A stretch of DNA of 64,000 nucleotides from Chryseobacterium nakagawai (GTDB lineage Bacteria; Bacteroidota; Bacteroidia; Flavobacteriales; Weeksellaceae): the NCBI RefSeq assembly GCF_900637665.1, contig NZ_LR134386.1, positions 1,046,501 through 1,110,500 on the forward strand, written 5' to 3'. The position numbers and the translations under genes were made by a program. Positions within the stretch are counted from its first letter, which is position 1, and every line of letters begins with the position of its first letter. Below, piece after piece: positions 40,160 through 50,984 of this stretch. The notes below the pieces were generated by a model. It saw nothing but the letters and a program-made list of their open reading frames with translations. It was not told where the DNA came from and did no database searches.

Positions 40160-42142
40160 TTGTATCCCTTGGAGGAACTCGTCAAATTACTGGAACATAC
40201 CAACAGAAGTGTATTCTTGACAGGAAAAGCAGGAACAGGAAAAACAACCTTCCTGAATAATTTTGTAAAGACAACCCGTAAAAAACATGTTATTGTTGCT
40301 CCTACAGGAATTGCAGCAATCAATGTCGGTGGGGTAACCATACATTCGCTGTTTGGTATTCCGTCTCGAACATTTGTTCCTACTACTGAGCCTGTTGATC
40401 CTAATCTTGCAATGAATATTAATGAGCTGTTTCCTCACTTTAAGTATAGAAAAGAAAAGCTGGATCTTTTTCGGGAAATTGAACTGATTATCATGGATGA
40501 AGTATCTATGCTGAGAGCTGATTTATTAGATATGATGGATCATTCATTAAGAAGAGTAAGACGAAATCAGTTACCATTCGGGGGAGTACAGTTGTTGTTA
40601 GTGGGGGATTTATATCAATTACCACCTGTGGTAAGAGATGATTCTGAACGGATTTTATCAAAATTCTATGAAACTCCATTTTTCTTTTCAGCCAAAGCGT
40701 TGCAGAATGTACGGTTAATCACAGTAGAACTCACCACAGTTTATCGCCAGCAGGATGAGGAATTTCTGGAAATACTGGATGCTGTCCGGCATGCAGACTT
40801 CCACGAATTAGATTTTGAAAAACTGAATTCCAGATACAATCCCAACTTTGAGCCTGAAAATGAAACCTATATTCATTTATGCTCTCATAATCGGATTGCA
40901 GATCATATTAATCAGAAAAAACTCGCAGCATTAGAAGAAGAATCTTTGTTTTATACAGCTTCAGTAATTGGTGAATTTAAAGAAACCCAATATCCTATGG
41001 AGGAAACATTGAAGCTAAAAGTAGGGGCGCAGATTATGTTTATCAGAAATGACTCATCACCTGAAAAGAACTTTTATAATGGGAAATTAGCTGAAATTTC
41101 CTATCTCGATGAAGATACCATAAAGGTGATATTGGCTGAAAGTAAAAAAGAGATTATCGTGACCACCGAAGTCTGGGAGCAGAAAAGATATACGCTGGAT
41201 ACTGACAAAAATATTAAAACAGATGTATTGGGAAGTTTTGAACAATATCCTATACGTTTAGCATGGGCAGTTACCATTCATAAAAGCCAGGGTCTGACGT
41301 TTGATCGTGTCATTATTGATGCCGGAAGATCCTTTGCCAGTGGGCAGGTATATGTGGCATTAAGCCGCTGCCGTACCCTAAGCGGAATCGTTCTGAAATC
41401 TGAAATTTCTCAGAATGTCATATTCAAAGACCAAAGAATTGAAGACTTTCAAAACGCTACCCATGTTAATGATCATTTACCTCAGATCATTGAGCATGAA
41501 AAATATGATTACACATTATATAAAGTTCAGATGACGGTAGATACAGGTTGGTTAAAAGAAGCGGTCATGAGCTGGAAAGAGATAACCTTTACTGCAGGAA
41601 TCCCGGATTCAGAAAAGGTCAATACACTGTCTGATGAGTTTGAAAGAGAAAGTGAATATCTTTTTAAAGTAGCTGAAAAGTTTAAAAAAGTGATCCGTTT
41701 GAAATTAGCAGATTTTATTGGAAGAGAAATTCAGTGGATGGAGGTTGAAGTAAAATGCCAGGGTGCTATCAACTTTTTCTATAAAAATGTCGCTGAGAAG
41801 TTCTTTTTGCCTCTGAAAAATCTTTATTCAGATACTATAGGGATCAAAGGCTTAAAAACCTTCAACGAAGAAACGAAAATATTTCTACACGATCTCGAAG
41901 AATACCTTGAAAAGCTCAAGTCTTGTTATTTGTTCGATCATCTTTTATTCGATCAGGAAATTGAAATAGATACTTCCGTAAAAGTTGTTAAAAGACCGAC
42001 TCATATAATCACCTTTGAGCTATTTGATGAGGGAATACTTCCCTTTGAAATTGCAGAAAAGAGAAATCTTACCCTTGCAACAGTATATAGGCACCTTGTC
42101 AAAATGGGATTAACAGAAGTAGAGCATACTTTTAAACAGTAA
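40160..42142 (+). CDS. PIF1/RecD-like helicase with C-terminal HTH domain
   Basis: The 660-residue protein has Walker A LTGKAGTGKTTF near residue 20, the IIMDEVSMLRADLLD box near residue 111, LVGDLYQLPPV, and HKSQGLTFDRVIID with VALSRCRTLSG near residue 375-405. These are the motifs of PIF1/RecD-type 5'-3' DNA helicases. The last 45 residues (FELFDEGILPFEIAEKRNLT...) form a helix-turn-helix as in RecQ-like HTH_40 tails. A stop lies just upstream in frame, so the gene must start at the TTG at 40160 or the TTG at 40169. The promoter suggests a leaderless message. Confidence 0.9.
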   Translation: MYPLEELVKLLEHTNRSVFLTGKAGTGKTTFLNNFVKTTRKKHVIVAPTGIAAINVGGVTIHSLFGIPSRTFVPTTEPVDPNLAMNINELFPHFKYRKEKLDLFREIELIIMDEVSMLRADLLDMMDHSLRRVRRNQLPFGGVQLLLVGDLYQLPPVVRDDSERILSKFYETPFFFSAKALQNVRLITVELTTVYRQQDEEFLEILDAVRHADFHELDFEKLNSRYNPNFEPENETYIHLCSHNRIADHINQKKLAALEEESLFYTASVIGEFKETQYPMEETLKLKVGAQIMFIRNDSSPEKNFYNGKLAEISYLDEDTIKVILAESKKEIIVTTEVWEQKRYTLDTDKNIKTDVLGSFEQYPIRLAWAVTIHKSQGLTFDRVIIDAGRSFASGQVYVALSRCRTLSGIVLKSEISQNVIFKDQRIEDFQNATHVNDHLPQIIEHEKYDYTLYKVQMTVDTGWLKEAVMSWKEITFTAGIPDSEKVNTLSDEFERESEYLFKVAEKFKKVIRLKLADFIGREIQWMEVEVKCQGAINFFYKNVAEKFFLPLKNLYSDTIGIKGLKTFNEETKIFLHDLEEYLEKLKSCYLFDHLLFDQEIEIDTSVKVVKRPTHIITFELFDEGILPFEIAEKRNLTLATVYRHLVKMGLTEVEHTFKQ

Positions 42143-42154
42143 CGCAGCCAAAAG

Positions 42155-43054
42155 CTATGCACTTATTTTTGAGATCAATATAGTAATTTGGTTACAGATA
42201 AGTTGATACAATTCTTTTGGAACAGAATGTCCCATTCCTTCCATCAACAAAAATTTTGCATTGGGAATAGCATCTGCAATATCTTTTCCACAATCAAAGT
42301 GGAAAATAAGATCCTGAGTTCCATGGATAACCAAAGTTGGGGCTTCAATTTTCTTCAGAACTTCCCGGTCATACTGATAGGTAGCCATAGCCAACAGTTG
42401 TCTTATAATTCCATATTTTGTTTTTGAACGGTTGAGTTCTTCTTCAATCATTTTGATTTCTAAGCTTTCATCCCATTCATATAAATTTCCTGAAATTCTC
42501 TTAGCAAAAAGTAATTTTTCCTCAATATAATCCTCTTTATTCAAGGTTGGATCGGAAGAAGGTTTCATCATCATAGCCATCACTTCCGGATCAGAAGGAG
42601 GTAATGCGGGATTTAGAGATGTTGACATGATAATTGTTAATGATAAAACTCTTTCAGGAAAGTAAGAACCTAATAATTGTGCAATGATTCCTCCCATGGA
42701 TCTTCCGGTAAAATGAGCCTTGTCAATTTGTAAATAATCAAGTAAACCAATCACATCTTTTGCCATATCCATCAAAGAATAAGGGATATTTTCCGCTTTG
42801 ATATTAGAAAAAAATTCCTGATGATTTCCGTTAAAATTTAGTTCCTTTTCAGTTGGAAAAATTGACATCCCGGAATCTCTGTTGTCCAATCGAATGACTC
42901 GGAAGTTTTGTTTTACCAATAATTGGCAAAAAGAGTCGTCCCAGCGAATCATCTGACTTCCTAATCCGGCAATCAGTACAATAGTCTGTTGATGCTCTGC
43001 TCCTAAAATTTCATAGCATATATCAACGCCGTTTATTCTGACACTATGATTCAT
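42155..43054 (-). CDS. Alpha/beta hydrolase
   Basis: The 299-residue protein has the oxyanion-hole segment IVLIAGLGSQM, the nucleophile elbow GRSMGG (Ser), a late Asp near GTQDLIF and catalytic His in GMGHSVP. It is a cytosolic esterase-like enzyme of the type called hydrolase or putative aclacinomycin methylesterase-like; substrate unknown. Its start overlaps the stop of the GIY-YIG-like gene by four bases (ATGA), so the two are co-transcribed. Confidence 0.88.
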   Translation of the reverse strand: MNHSVRINGVDICYEILGAEHQQTIVLIAGLGSQMIRWDDSFCQLLVKQNFRVIRLDNRDSGMSIFPTEKELNFNGNHQEFFSNIKAENIPYSLMDMAKDVIGLLDYLQIDKAHFTGRSMGGIIAQLLGSYFPERVLSLTIIMSTSLNPALPPSDPEVMAMMMKPSSDPTLNKEDYIEEKLLFAKRISGNLYEWDESLEIKMIEEELNRSKTKYGIIRQLLAMATYQYDREVLKKIEAPTLVIHGTQDLIFHFDCGKDIADAIPNAKFLLMEGMGHSVPKELYQLICNQITILISKISA

Positions 43055-43395
43055 GATGTATAAATTTCACCATTAATTTCTGATATTGCAGTTTGCTCAG
43101 CCTTTAAGATTTCCTGACGATAGTTGATATATTTATTTTCCTGATAGGGAATAGTGACAATAAATTCAAAACTGAAATTGTCACTTCCATATTCATTCCA
43201 ATCCTTTTGGAGTTGGGTATTAGCGAATAATCCACTATTTAATACAAACTTCATTTTATTCACCAGTGCTTCAAGATTTAAAGCTCCCTTAAGGTATTGC
43301 TTTCCGGTCCTATTATTTTTTACAGAAAGTACACCCATTGTAATAATTTGGTTTTTGGCTTTTTCACGAAGCTGTTGCTTTATAGCATTTTTCAT
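43051..43395 (-). CDS. GIY-YIG-like nuclease family protein
   Basis: From the internal ATG at 43395 the protein has 114 residues; the open frame continues upstream without conserved character. ITMGVLSVKNNRTGKQYLKG resembles the GIY...YIG strand pair, followed by LVNKMKF and a later FIV...Glu-containing stretch. The GIY and YIG triads are replaced by GVL and YLK, so catalytic activity is doubtful. Such divergent stand-alone versions are common in flavobacteria. Confidence 0.65.
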   Translation of the reverse strand: MKNAIKQQLREKAKNQIITMGVLSVKNNRTGKQYLKGALNLEALVNKMKFVLNSGLFANTQLQKDWNEYGSDNFSFEFIVTIPYQENKYINYRQEILKAEQTAISEINGEIYTS

Positions 43396-43473
43396 ATAAC
43401 TTATTATGTATAGAGTTAATAGGGTAGAAGTTGAAAGGATGACGTGATTATGATATAACAAATACCTTCTAAC

Positions 43474-43899
43474 TTATTTAATATTTCCGCCTAGTTCAGA
43501 TAAAAGCCCGGAAGCGGTTTGTAAAGATTTATTCTTTTTGGAAAGAAGAATATCGTTTGTAGCAAGTTCTGCAGTTATTTTAGCTTCTTCAAATATCTTT
43601 TTACCATTAAGAGTAATCAAAACATAGCTTACTCTGGCGTCTCTTTCATTTGTTTCTCTGGTTACCAATCCTACTTTTTCCAGAGGATTCAGTAAGCGAG
43701 TGATACCGGAAGCTGTAACTCCTATTTTTTCAGCCAGATCAATCCTACGCATTTTACTTTCAGGTGATTGACTGAGGATATAAAGAATTACAAAATCATT
43801 GAATCCCAATCCATGAGCACTCAAAGAATCAAACTTTCTGGCTATAACTGATTGAACTTTGTTAATGTTCATTAAAAATAATAATTCAGGACTTATCAT
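43474..43899 (-). CDS. MarR-family transcriptional regulator
   Basis: This 141-residue winged-helix protein contains RIDLAEKIGVTASGITRLLNPLEKVGLVTRETNERDARVSYVLIT in pieces typical of MarR: recognition helix then the Asp-x-Arg wing. It probably represses the hydrolase and GIY-YIG-like genes immediately downstream and itself. No operator was identified. The 440-bp gap behind its start (43900-44338) carries promoters for both directions and shows no further structure. Confidence 0.88.
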   Translation of the reverse strand: MISPELLFLMNINKVQSVIARKFDSLSAHGLGFNDFVILYILSQSPESKMRRIDLAEKIGVTASGITRLLNPLEKVGLVTRETNERDARVSYVLITLNGKKIFEEAKITAELATNDILLSKKNKSLQTASGLLSELGGNIK

Positions 43900-44338
43900 T
43901 GAAAAGTATTTGAGTTGTCAATTAATTATATTTTGCAAATATATAAATATTAATGAATTAATAATGTTTTTTAATGAAGTAAATAATAAATAGAGTAGAA
44001 ACGGGGTAAGAAGTTCATAAAGTATAAATATTTCATAGTGTTAGTTTTTAGTAATCTATGGTCTACTGTAGTTTACTATAATCTGATTGCTCATCTAGCT
44101 TTCGTCTTTCCTTTTCTAACTTTTAACTTGTACTTAAATTCAAAGTAAAAAAATAATTACTGATGAATTTAGAGAGTTTCAATATATAAATCTTTAAATA
44201 GGGAAATGATTGTATATCATAAAAGTGTTTAATATAATAGCTTTATTAACTTAAAGTTTTGTTAAAAAATTCACTTTTCAGGGATAATTTACTGCCTGTC
44301 AGTCAATTTTTTTTATTTTAGCCGCCAAGAATGAATTT

Positions 44339-46873
44339 ATGCTTATTGACCAGGAGTTTAGGGCAATATATTTGAACTATAAAATCAAGGAAATCATTCC
44401 TTTTCTAAAGAAGCTTACACCCAAAGATAAAAAAGAAGTTGCTGCCCTTTTAAAGAAGCACATCAATAAAGAATGGGGGCATAATACAATATCTGTGTTG
44501 GCTGCTTTGGCATGCAGTAAAACGAAGGATGAATACGAAAAGATGAGACCAGGATTTTATTCCATTCCGGTAGAACTTGTTGATGAACTTTTTGAAACCT
44601 ATATTCCTGACTGGATTGGAGAAAGTCATTTATTTCTCGATGGATTTGATTACCTGAAAATATTGGAATGGGATCAGAAAAGGGAGGTTCATATCCAGGA
44701 TGAAATTTTGGCATCTTTGCTTTCTTCATCATCAAGAACTGAAGAAATATTGTTTGCATATCCGGTAACACTGGACTCCCATATCTGGCTTTTGTTTGAA
44801 TATGAATGCAGTATTACCTCCGTTTATCTTGACAGAAGCTGGAAAGATGTATTGAAAAGTCTTATTCAGGAAAAAAAAATAGACCGTTTCAGAGTACTTA
44901 GAGCAAGTCTTTCCGCTATCAATTTCAATTTTTCAAAAGAACATAATGCTTGGTTCCTTGAGCTTTTTGCGCATCTGGAACCTACTCACAAAGAAATTCT
45001 GGAATTACAGGAGGAGCTGTTTATGATCTTCCATTCCACACAACATTCTCTGTTTCCGGGAGTCTTAAAAATTATCAATCCGGTAATTGCAGAAAAAGAT
45101 TTTAAAACAGAATACTTTTTACAGGCTACAGCATCTTTAATGACCCTTCCAACCAAGAATATTGTCAATGCACTGCTTCAGGTTCTGGAAAAAATAGCGA
45201 AAGAGAATAATAAATACCATGAAGCAGTAGGTCTGTTACTCATGCCTGTCTTTCTGAATAAAGACAAAACACTTCAAACTAAAGGGGCGAAGATCATTGC
45301 CAAATATGGAGATCTGCAATCAGAAAAGATTAGAGGAGAACTGGCATTTTATACTGGATCTCTTCTATCTGATGCTCAAATTTTACTGCAGAAATTTCTT
45401 GTAGAAAATAAAGTCATTGAAATTAAAGAAGAACAAAATTACGAAGCTGCTTCATGGCATGTATCACAGCCTATTTCTCCTATAGGGTCCATAGACGATT
45501 TTATTTTTCTGGCTTCTCAGATTTTCAATAATAATGAAACGTATCATTTTGATCTGTTTCTAGATGCGTTGATAAGGTTTAATGATGATTTTGAAGATGA
45601 ACATTTTAATCAACTTGAGCCTGCTTTTAACACAGCATTCAAAAGGAAAGATACGATAGAGTTTCAACATCTGCTGGCTACCTTTCTTATTAATTATGGC
45701 CTGTTGAAGCAAAAAAATAAATCAAAAATATTATCAGATGCTTATTTAGGGTTTCCAATACTGGAAAACTGGAATGAAAAAAGAACTCCTTTTATTTTTA
45801 AAGCCTATCACCAGCTTTTATTAGGTATTTTTGAATTTTTAAAAGAAAATAAACAACTTCCGTTACTTTCAGTGCCGGAACTTACTCCTTGCTGGGTTAC
45901 TGTTAACACTCTTGTGGATAAATTAAAAATCTATCAGTTGCAAGGTGAAAAGCCTATTCCTTTTGATCTGGAAATTGCCCTACTCAGAGTAGAAAAGCAG
46001 AATCTGAAAAAAGGAGAACATTATGCCAAAGAACAGCTTAATGAAGAATATTTTGATCTTCTTAAGCCGATTTTTGAGAAAAACTATTTTTCAGAACGTT
46101 ATAAAAAAGAATTTCTTGATGGAAGTTTCGACTGGAAGCTGGGCTATAAAAAAATTTACAAATGGAATAATACAGAAGAAGTTCCAGAATCATTAATCGC
46201 TATTGACAGCAACAAAGAATTGCCTGAAAATGCTTCATTTCTTGATCATCTTTTCAATTCTTATCATGCCCTCTATCAGGATGATTTGATTCGAATTTTA
46301 TATACAGTTCCTCATTTTTCAGGGTCTTTAGCTGCGAGAAAATACAATGGTGATTTATCCTGTTCTACCTATCAGTACGATATAAAAGGAAATATAGAAT
46401 TTCTGGATTCCTGGATGAAACTGAATCTTCCGTTTCAGTCTGTACATTATTTAATCCTGTCTGCAGGGTTATTTCATAAAGATAAAACATTCTCTGGTAT
46501 AGCTTTTGAAGTGCTTATTAACAGGGCTGTTTCAGAAGATTTTAATATTGTGGAGCTGGGCATTATAATGGGGAAAAAGATCAATTTTGAATGGGCTCCC
46601 GTAAAAAGATTTACAGATGGATTGTCCGGATTTATTAATCTGAGTACCAGTCATAATCAATCCTTTGAAAAACTGCTGATATCCATTCTTTCAGCAGTTG
46701 AAAAACCGGTTTTTAATCTTAAAAAGCTGTTAGAGCTTTATTATGAATTACTGAATCAAAACAGAACCAAAGTAGACGAAACAGTTGCTGAAGTTCTTAA
46801 AGAATGGGAAAACGAGAATAACCTGAAAAAAATTATACATCAAATTAAAACACATGAAAGAAAGACTTTATGA
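44339..46873 (+). CDS. DUF6493-type helical repeat protein (copy A)
   Basis: The protein has 844 residues and is almost entirely alpha-helical, with many LxxLL-like helix pairs that look like HEAT or ARM repeats. The N-terminal KEIIPFLKKLTPKDKKEVAALLKK and the C-terminal FEWAPVKRFTDGL segments recur in the next gene. The DUF6493 name is assigned from memory of similar Bacteroidetes proteins beside SWIM genes. No catalytic motif is visible. It probably acts as a scaffold for the SWIM protein downstream. Confidence 0.7.
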   Translation: MLIDQEFRAIYLNYKIKEIIPFLKKLTPKDKKEVAALLKKHINKEWGHNTISVLAALACSKTKDEYEKMRPGFYSIPVELVDELFETYIPDWIGESHLFLDGFDYLKILEWDQKREVHIQDEILASLLSSSSRTEEILFAYPVTLDSHIWLLFEYECSITSVYLDRSWKDVLKSLIQEKKIDRFRVLRASLSAINFNFSKEHNAWFLELFAHLEPTHKEILELQEELFMIFHSTQHSLFPGVLKIINPVIAEKDFKTEYFLQATASLMTLPTKNIVNALLQVLEKIAKENNKYHEAVGLLLMPVFLNKDKTLQTKGAKIIAKYGDLQSEKIRGELAFYTGSLLSDAQILLQKFLVENKVIEIKEEQNYEAASWHVSQPISPIGSIDDFIFLASQIFNNNETYHFDLFLDALIRFNDDFEDEHFNQLEPAFNTAFKRKDTIEFQHLLATFLINYGLLKQKNKSKILSDAYLGFPILENWNEKRTPFIFKAYHQLLLGIFEFLKENKQLPLLSVPELTPCWVTVNTLVDKLKIYQLQGEKPIPFDLEIALLRVEKQNLKKGEHYAKEQLNEEYFDLLKPIFEKNYFSERYKKEFLDGSFDWKLGYKKIYKWNNTEEVPESLIAIDSNKELPENASFLDHLFNSYHALYQDDLIRILYTVPHFSGSLAARKYNGDLSCSTYQYDIKGNIEFLDSWMKLNLPFQSVHYLILSAGLFHKDKTFSGIAFEVLINRAVSEDFNIVELGIIMGKKINFEWAPVKRFTDGLSGFINLSTSHNQSFEKLLISILSAVEKPVFNLKKLLELYYELLNQNRTKVDETVAEVLKEWENENNLKKIIHQIKTHERKTL

Positions 46874-49550
46874 GATCCTTAATGAGGAAAAAATACATGA
46901 GATTGTCCCTTTTTTGAAACAGCTTACTGTAGAAGAAAAGCAGACATTAGTACCTACGATTAAAAAAATGGATCGTGAGATCAATAAGATCGTCATGACC
47001 AAAAATTCTTACCATACAGCAGGTTCTGTGAATCAGCATTCTATTATTGATATTGCATCATTTGTATGTATGGATCAAAAGAGTTTTGGTAAAAATTACT
47101 GGAGTCTTTTCCGTAATATAGAACAGACGGAGCAGATACTGGAATGGGGATGTCCCGACTGGTTTTCTGACTTTATCAACGATTCTATTGATGCGGAGTT
47201 TACTGCCTTTAATTATCAGCATCTTTTAGGATGGACAGAAAAAGGCTATATCCATCCAAAACCGGAATTATTGGGACATCATCTGAGTAATTATCCTGCT
47301 GATCTGGATCAACATCCTGAAACGCTGAGTACCCATTTCTGGTATCTGTGCGAATATCCATCCAAATCATTACCCTTCCAGAAAGAATGGTTTCCATTAG
47401 TACAAAAGCTTGTCACAGAGCAAAAAATTGAAAGAAAAAGATTTTTAAGAGAATGCCTTCTAGCTTCTAACAGAAATTTTAATAAGAATGTGACAGGTTG
47501 GTTTATGGATGCTTTTACAGCTTTAAAACCAACAGAAGATGAGCTGATAGAACTTCAGGATGAATTAATGGCTGGGTTAGCATCTGCACAGTCAAAAGCA
47601 GTGAATACCATTCTTATCCATCTGAAGAAAATGGTAGGAAGCCCTGCCTTTAAGAATGAAGAATTTGCCCATTACCTTCCTAATTTACTGAGCTTAGAAG
47701 TTAAAACCGTAGTGATAGGCAGTCTTGCTTTAACAGAAAAGATCTTTCAACATAAGAAAATTGATCCGGAAATATTAGGACTTGCTTTAACTTCTGCATT
47801 TGTAAGCAAAGATGATGGAATACAGTCAAAAGCAGCCAAAATTATCCTGAAATATATTCCGCCATCCAAAATGATAAAGGAATCTCTTTCCCATTATTCA
47901 GATAATATACTGACGAATGTACGATCTCTTTTAGAAACTTATATAGAAGAGAAACCGCAGGAATTGGAAGCTATCGTTTCGGAAAAAATATACCTGACTA
48001 CCGAAGAAAATAAAGTGAAGGTACTTGAAAGCTTTGAAGACCTTATGTTCTTCCTGCCTTTGGCTATTGAAGATCCGTACAGTCATCACTGTGATACTGC
48101 TTTGTCAGGATTTGCATGTTTTGCCAATGATGTAAATGAAGAATCTGTGAAACTGATAGAACCTGTATTTCTGAAAGCCTGTAAAACCATTGCAAAATGG
48201 GAAGTTCCATATCTGAACGTTCTGCTGTGTAATCTTATTATCAATTACGGATTAAATTTATTGGAAAAGTATCCGGTACAGCTTAAAAACCTGAACAAAA
48301 TATATGAAAAAACCAATAATGAGGAAACTGCAAGGGAAACCTATTCAAACTATCAAAAAAAATTAGGTCCCATAACGAAAGTGGGAGCAGGAAGCCCTGT
48401 GATGAAAGCTTTTAAAGAGCTTGCAATATATACTTATGAAAAAATAAAAGCAGGAGATAGTGTTCCTTTACTTTTTGCCATTACCCATGCTCCTTGCTGG
48501 ATCTCTCCTGTCACTTTAGTGGAAAGACTGGAAATATATCAGAATAAAAATATTGAGCCTCATCATCTTGATATGCAGTTAGCGCTACAGAGATGTGCTT
48601 TGGATAATACGGCAGAAGCTTTGCAGTTGGCTGAAAAAAGATTAAAAGGAGAGTACAAAGATTTATTACTTTTCTTTTTTGGTAAAAATACCGAACCGAA
48701 AGGACAATTTGAACATTCTGCATGGTGGATGACAGCAGGAATTACACGCTCTCCGGAAGCTGTTTTCAAAGAATTCAGTGGCTTTGGATATGATACGATT
48801 CCAAAGGAATTCTTTACAGGAGTTTATCAATGGAAAACTATTGACAGTAAGAAAAATTCATATTATCCGGCCGAGCTGAATATCGTGATTCCAAAATATC
48901 ACTTTGAAAAAAGAAAAGATCCATTGCTCCTGGAATATTTTATTGCTGAACCAAGAGAACTTTCAGAAACCATTGGTATGATGTGGTGTTTTCCGAATAC
49001 TTTGAGTAATGCTTTGGCAAAAGTAATTAAAAGTTGTCTTTTTTATTCTGGTATTGCTGAAGTTTATGAAAGAAGCATGGTCTTGAATACAGCACAGGCT
49101 CTTTATCAGATTAAAAAGCCTTTGGATGAGATGGGATATCTGTTTTTGGGAACTATTTTCCTGGATGGGGATAAAACGATCCGTGGAACAGCTGCTGAAA
49201 TCTGGCTGGAACAGGTCTCCCATAAGATGATAGATAATGCCCGATTAGGAAAAGTGATCGGTACCCATGAGAAACTTGAGTGGGCTCCTATAAAAAGATT
49301 TACAGATCTTATCCAACATCAGATGGTGAATGTGAGTAAAAATCATAATATTGCACTGGAAGAATTAATTTCCAGCATCCTGCTTCAGATGGATAAGCCT
49401 GTGACCAATCTGAAGAAATTGTTGGAGGTGTATCATGAAGTATTGGCTTTAAATCAGTCGGAAGCCGATAAAAAAGTAATTGAAAAACTTAGCGACTGGA
49501 AAGAAAACTCGAGCCTGAAGAAAATCTGCAATCATCTTCTAAAAAAATAA
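46854..49550 (+). CDS. DUF6493-type helical repeat protein (copy B)
   Basis: This 898-residue paralogue of the upstream gene overlaps it by 20 bases. HEIVPFLKQLTVEEKQTLVPT at the N-terminus and LEWAPIKRFTDLI near the C-terminus match the corresponding positions of copy A. The length and helical repeat character are the same. The SWIM gene starts four bases after its stop. Two diverged copies side by side suggest a heteromeric assembly. Confidence 0.72.
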   Translation: MKERLYEILNEEKIHEIVPFLKQLTVEEKQTLVPTIKKMDREINKIVMTKNSYHTAGSVNQHSIIDIASFVCMDQKSFGKNYWSLFRNIEQTEQILEWGCPDWFSDFINDSIDAEFTAFNYQHLLGWTEKGYIHPKPELLGHHLSNYPADLDQHPETLSTHFWYLCEYPSKSLPFQKEWFPLVQKLVTEQKIERKRFLRECLLASNRNFNKNVTGWFMDAFTALKPTEDELIELQDELMAGLASAQSKAVNTILIHLKKMVGSPAFKNEEFAHYLPNLLSLEVKTVVIGSLALTEKIFQHKKIDPEILGLALTSAFVSKDDGIQSKAAKIILKYIPPSKMIKESLSHYSDNILTNVRSLLETYIEEKPQELEAIVSEKIYLTTEENKVKVLESFEDLMFFLPLAIEDPYSHHCDTALSGFACFANDVNEESVKLIEPVFLKACKTIAKWEVPYLNVLLCNLIINYGLNLLEKYPVQLKNLNKIYEKTNNEETARETYSNYQKKLGPITKVGAGSPVMKAFKELAIYTYEKIKAGDSVPLLFAITHAPCWISPVTLVERLEIYQNKNIEPHHLDMQLALQRCALDNTAEALQLAEKRLKGEYKDLLLFFFGKNTEPKGQFEHSAWWMTAGITRSPEAVFKEFSGFGYDTIPKEFFTGVYQWKTIDSKKNSYYPAELNIVIPKYHFEKRKDPLLLEYFIAEPRELSETIGMMWCFPNTLSNALAKVIKSCLFYSGIAEVYERSMVLNTAQALYQIKKPLDEMGYLFLGTIFLDGDKTIRGTAAEIWLEQVSHKMIDNARLGKVIGTHEKLEWAPIKRFTDLIQHQMVNVSKNHNIALEELISSILLQMDKPVTNLKKLLEVYHEVLALNQSEADKKVIEKLSDWKENSSLKKICNHLLKK

Positions 49551-49554
49551 ATTT

Positions 49555-50898
49555 ATGGAAGATATGCTTACTTATAACTATTCAAGGTCATCCTCCTTCG
49601 TAAAGAAAGATGCTCTTGAAGAACTGTTTCTTGCCCAATATAGCGAGATCCAGAAAAAGACCGATGTTCCTTGTTTTTTCTGGGGAAATGTAGGTCAGCC
49701 TTTTATATTAGCCCGTTGTCTGATTACACTTTCCAATATTGTGAAATCAAGTTTCAGTTTGTCACCATTTCAGATGGCACTTTTGAAAGACCCTATTGTG
49801 ACTGCCGGAAATGAAAGGCTGCGTTTCGAGGGCTTTTCCCACTGTGCCGGAGTGTATGCCCGTGTAGATGTTCTCCCCGATGGTTTAGATGGAGAGTTTC
49901 TGGAAAACGGAACAACCAACGTAGACTTTAATCAACCTATGATAACTGCTTTGGGAAGTATTCGTCCCAACGAAAAAGTGATGCTTTCCGTAGGAGAAAA
50001 GGAAGTAGGGCTTTACAAGGAAGAAAAAAAGATCGTAGAAAGAAAGGTTCCTTTACCGGTAAAATGGATCAAAGGTCTCGGAACTGTTCAGATTTATCTT
50101 TCTGAATCAGAAAAACAGCATACTTTTAATAAGATTCAGACCCAGCAATTGTTTAGGGGAATGCCAAAAGGTGTGGTGAAATCAGATTATTATCTTATTG
50201 TAAGAGGAAATAAACCTATGTTTTCTCCTGTAAAATCTACTGATACTGTTTGTATTGGAGGACTTCACAGGCTTCGTTTATTAGAACCTTTGTTACCCTA
50301 TATTGATTGTATGAAGGTCTTCTCACATCCCAATATGCAATCTACAACCTGGCAGCTTTATATGGGAAATATAAGATTTAGTTTTTCCTTATCAAGAGAA
50401 AGCTGGCGTGGGTTTTCCGGGGAAGGAGCGGTATTGAACAGTTTGGCTGCTGAGGTTTCTGATGAATGGATTGATGCATTAGATAAATATGCCTATGCCA
50501 ATCAATCGTTCAGTGCAACAATTTTGGCGTTGGAAGAAAATCTTGGCTTGAGTAAAACAGAAAATCTCACAGGAAGATTGGCAGCCATGGGATTGTTAGG
50601 ATATGACTTGGATGAAAATGAATTTTTTTATCGCAGATTACCTTTTAAACTGAATCGTATTCTAGGACTGAATCCCCGCATGAAAAATGCTGAAAAGTTG
50701 ATTGAAGATGGAAAAGTGGAGATTTTAAACAACACTAAAGAAAGAACAGAAGCCAGGGTAGAAGGTACAGGAGTACATCATACCGTAATTCTTGAAGAAG
50801 ATAAAGAACGTTGTACCTGTGAATGGTTTAGCAAATACCAGGGCGAAAGGGGGCCTTGTAAACATGTTCTGGCAGTAAAGAAGCTTGTGAATAACTAA
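49555..50898 (+). CDS. SWIM zinc-finger protein
   Basis: The 447-residue protein ends in CTCEWFSKYQGERGPCKHVL (near residues 418-437), the CxC...CxH zinc motif of SWIM domains that bind nucleic acid or protein. The first 400 residues are mixed alpha/beta without recognised catalytic residues. In other bacteria SWIM proteins of this size sit with helical DUF proteins and MoxR/vWA genes (the Yeh cluster of enterobacteria), and here the vWA part could come from the TROVE protein 1 kb downstream. That link is inference. Confidence 0.8.
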   Translation: MEDMLTYNYSRSSSFVKKDALEELFLAQYSEIQKKTDVPCFFWGNVGQPFILARCLITLSNIVKSSFSLSPFQMALLKDPIVTAGNERLRFEGFSHCAGVYARVDVLPDGLDGEFLENGTTNVDFNQPMITALGSIRPNEKVMLSVGEKEVGLYKEEKKIVERKVPLPVKWIKGLGTVQIYLSESEKQHTFNKIQTQQLFRGMPKGVVKSDYYLIVRGNKPMFSPVKSTDTVCIGGLHRLRLLEPLLPYIDCMKVFSHPNMQSTTWQLYMGNIRFSFSLSRESWRGFSGEGAVLNSLAAEVSDEWIDALDKYAYANQSFSATILALEENLGLSKTENLTGRLAAMGLLGYDLDENEFFYRRLPFKLNRILGLNPRMKNAEKLIEDGKVEILNNTKERTEARVEGTGVHHTVILEEDKERCTCEWFSKYQGERGPCKHVLAVKKLVNN

Positions 50899-50984
50899 CA
50901 GCAGATATATTTGAGTAGTCACAAAATATTTTTTGTATGATGGTTAGGCATAAAAGCCAAAACATACTACAACCCTAATATTTT

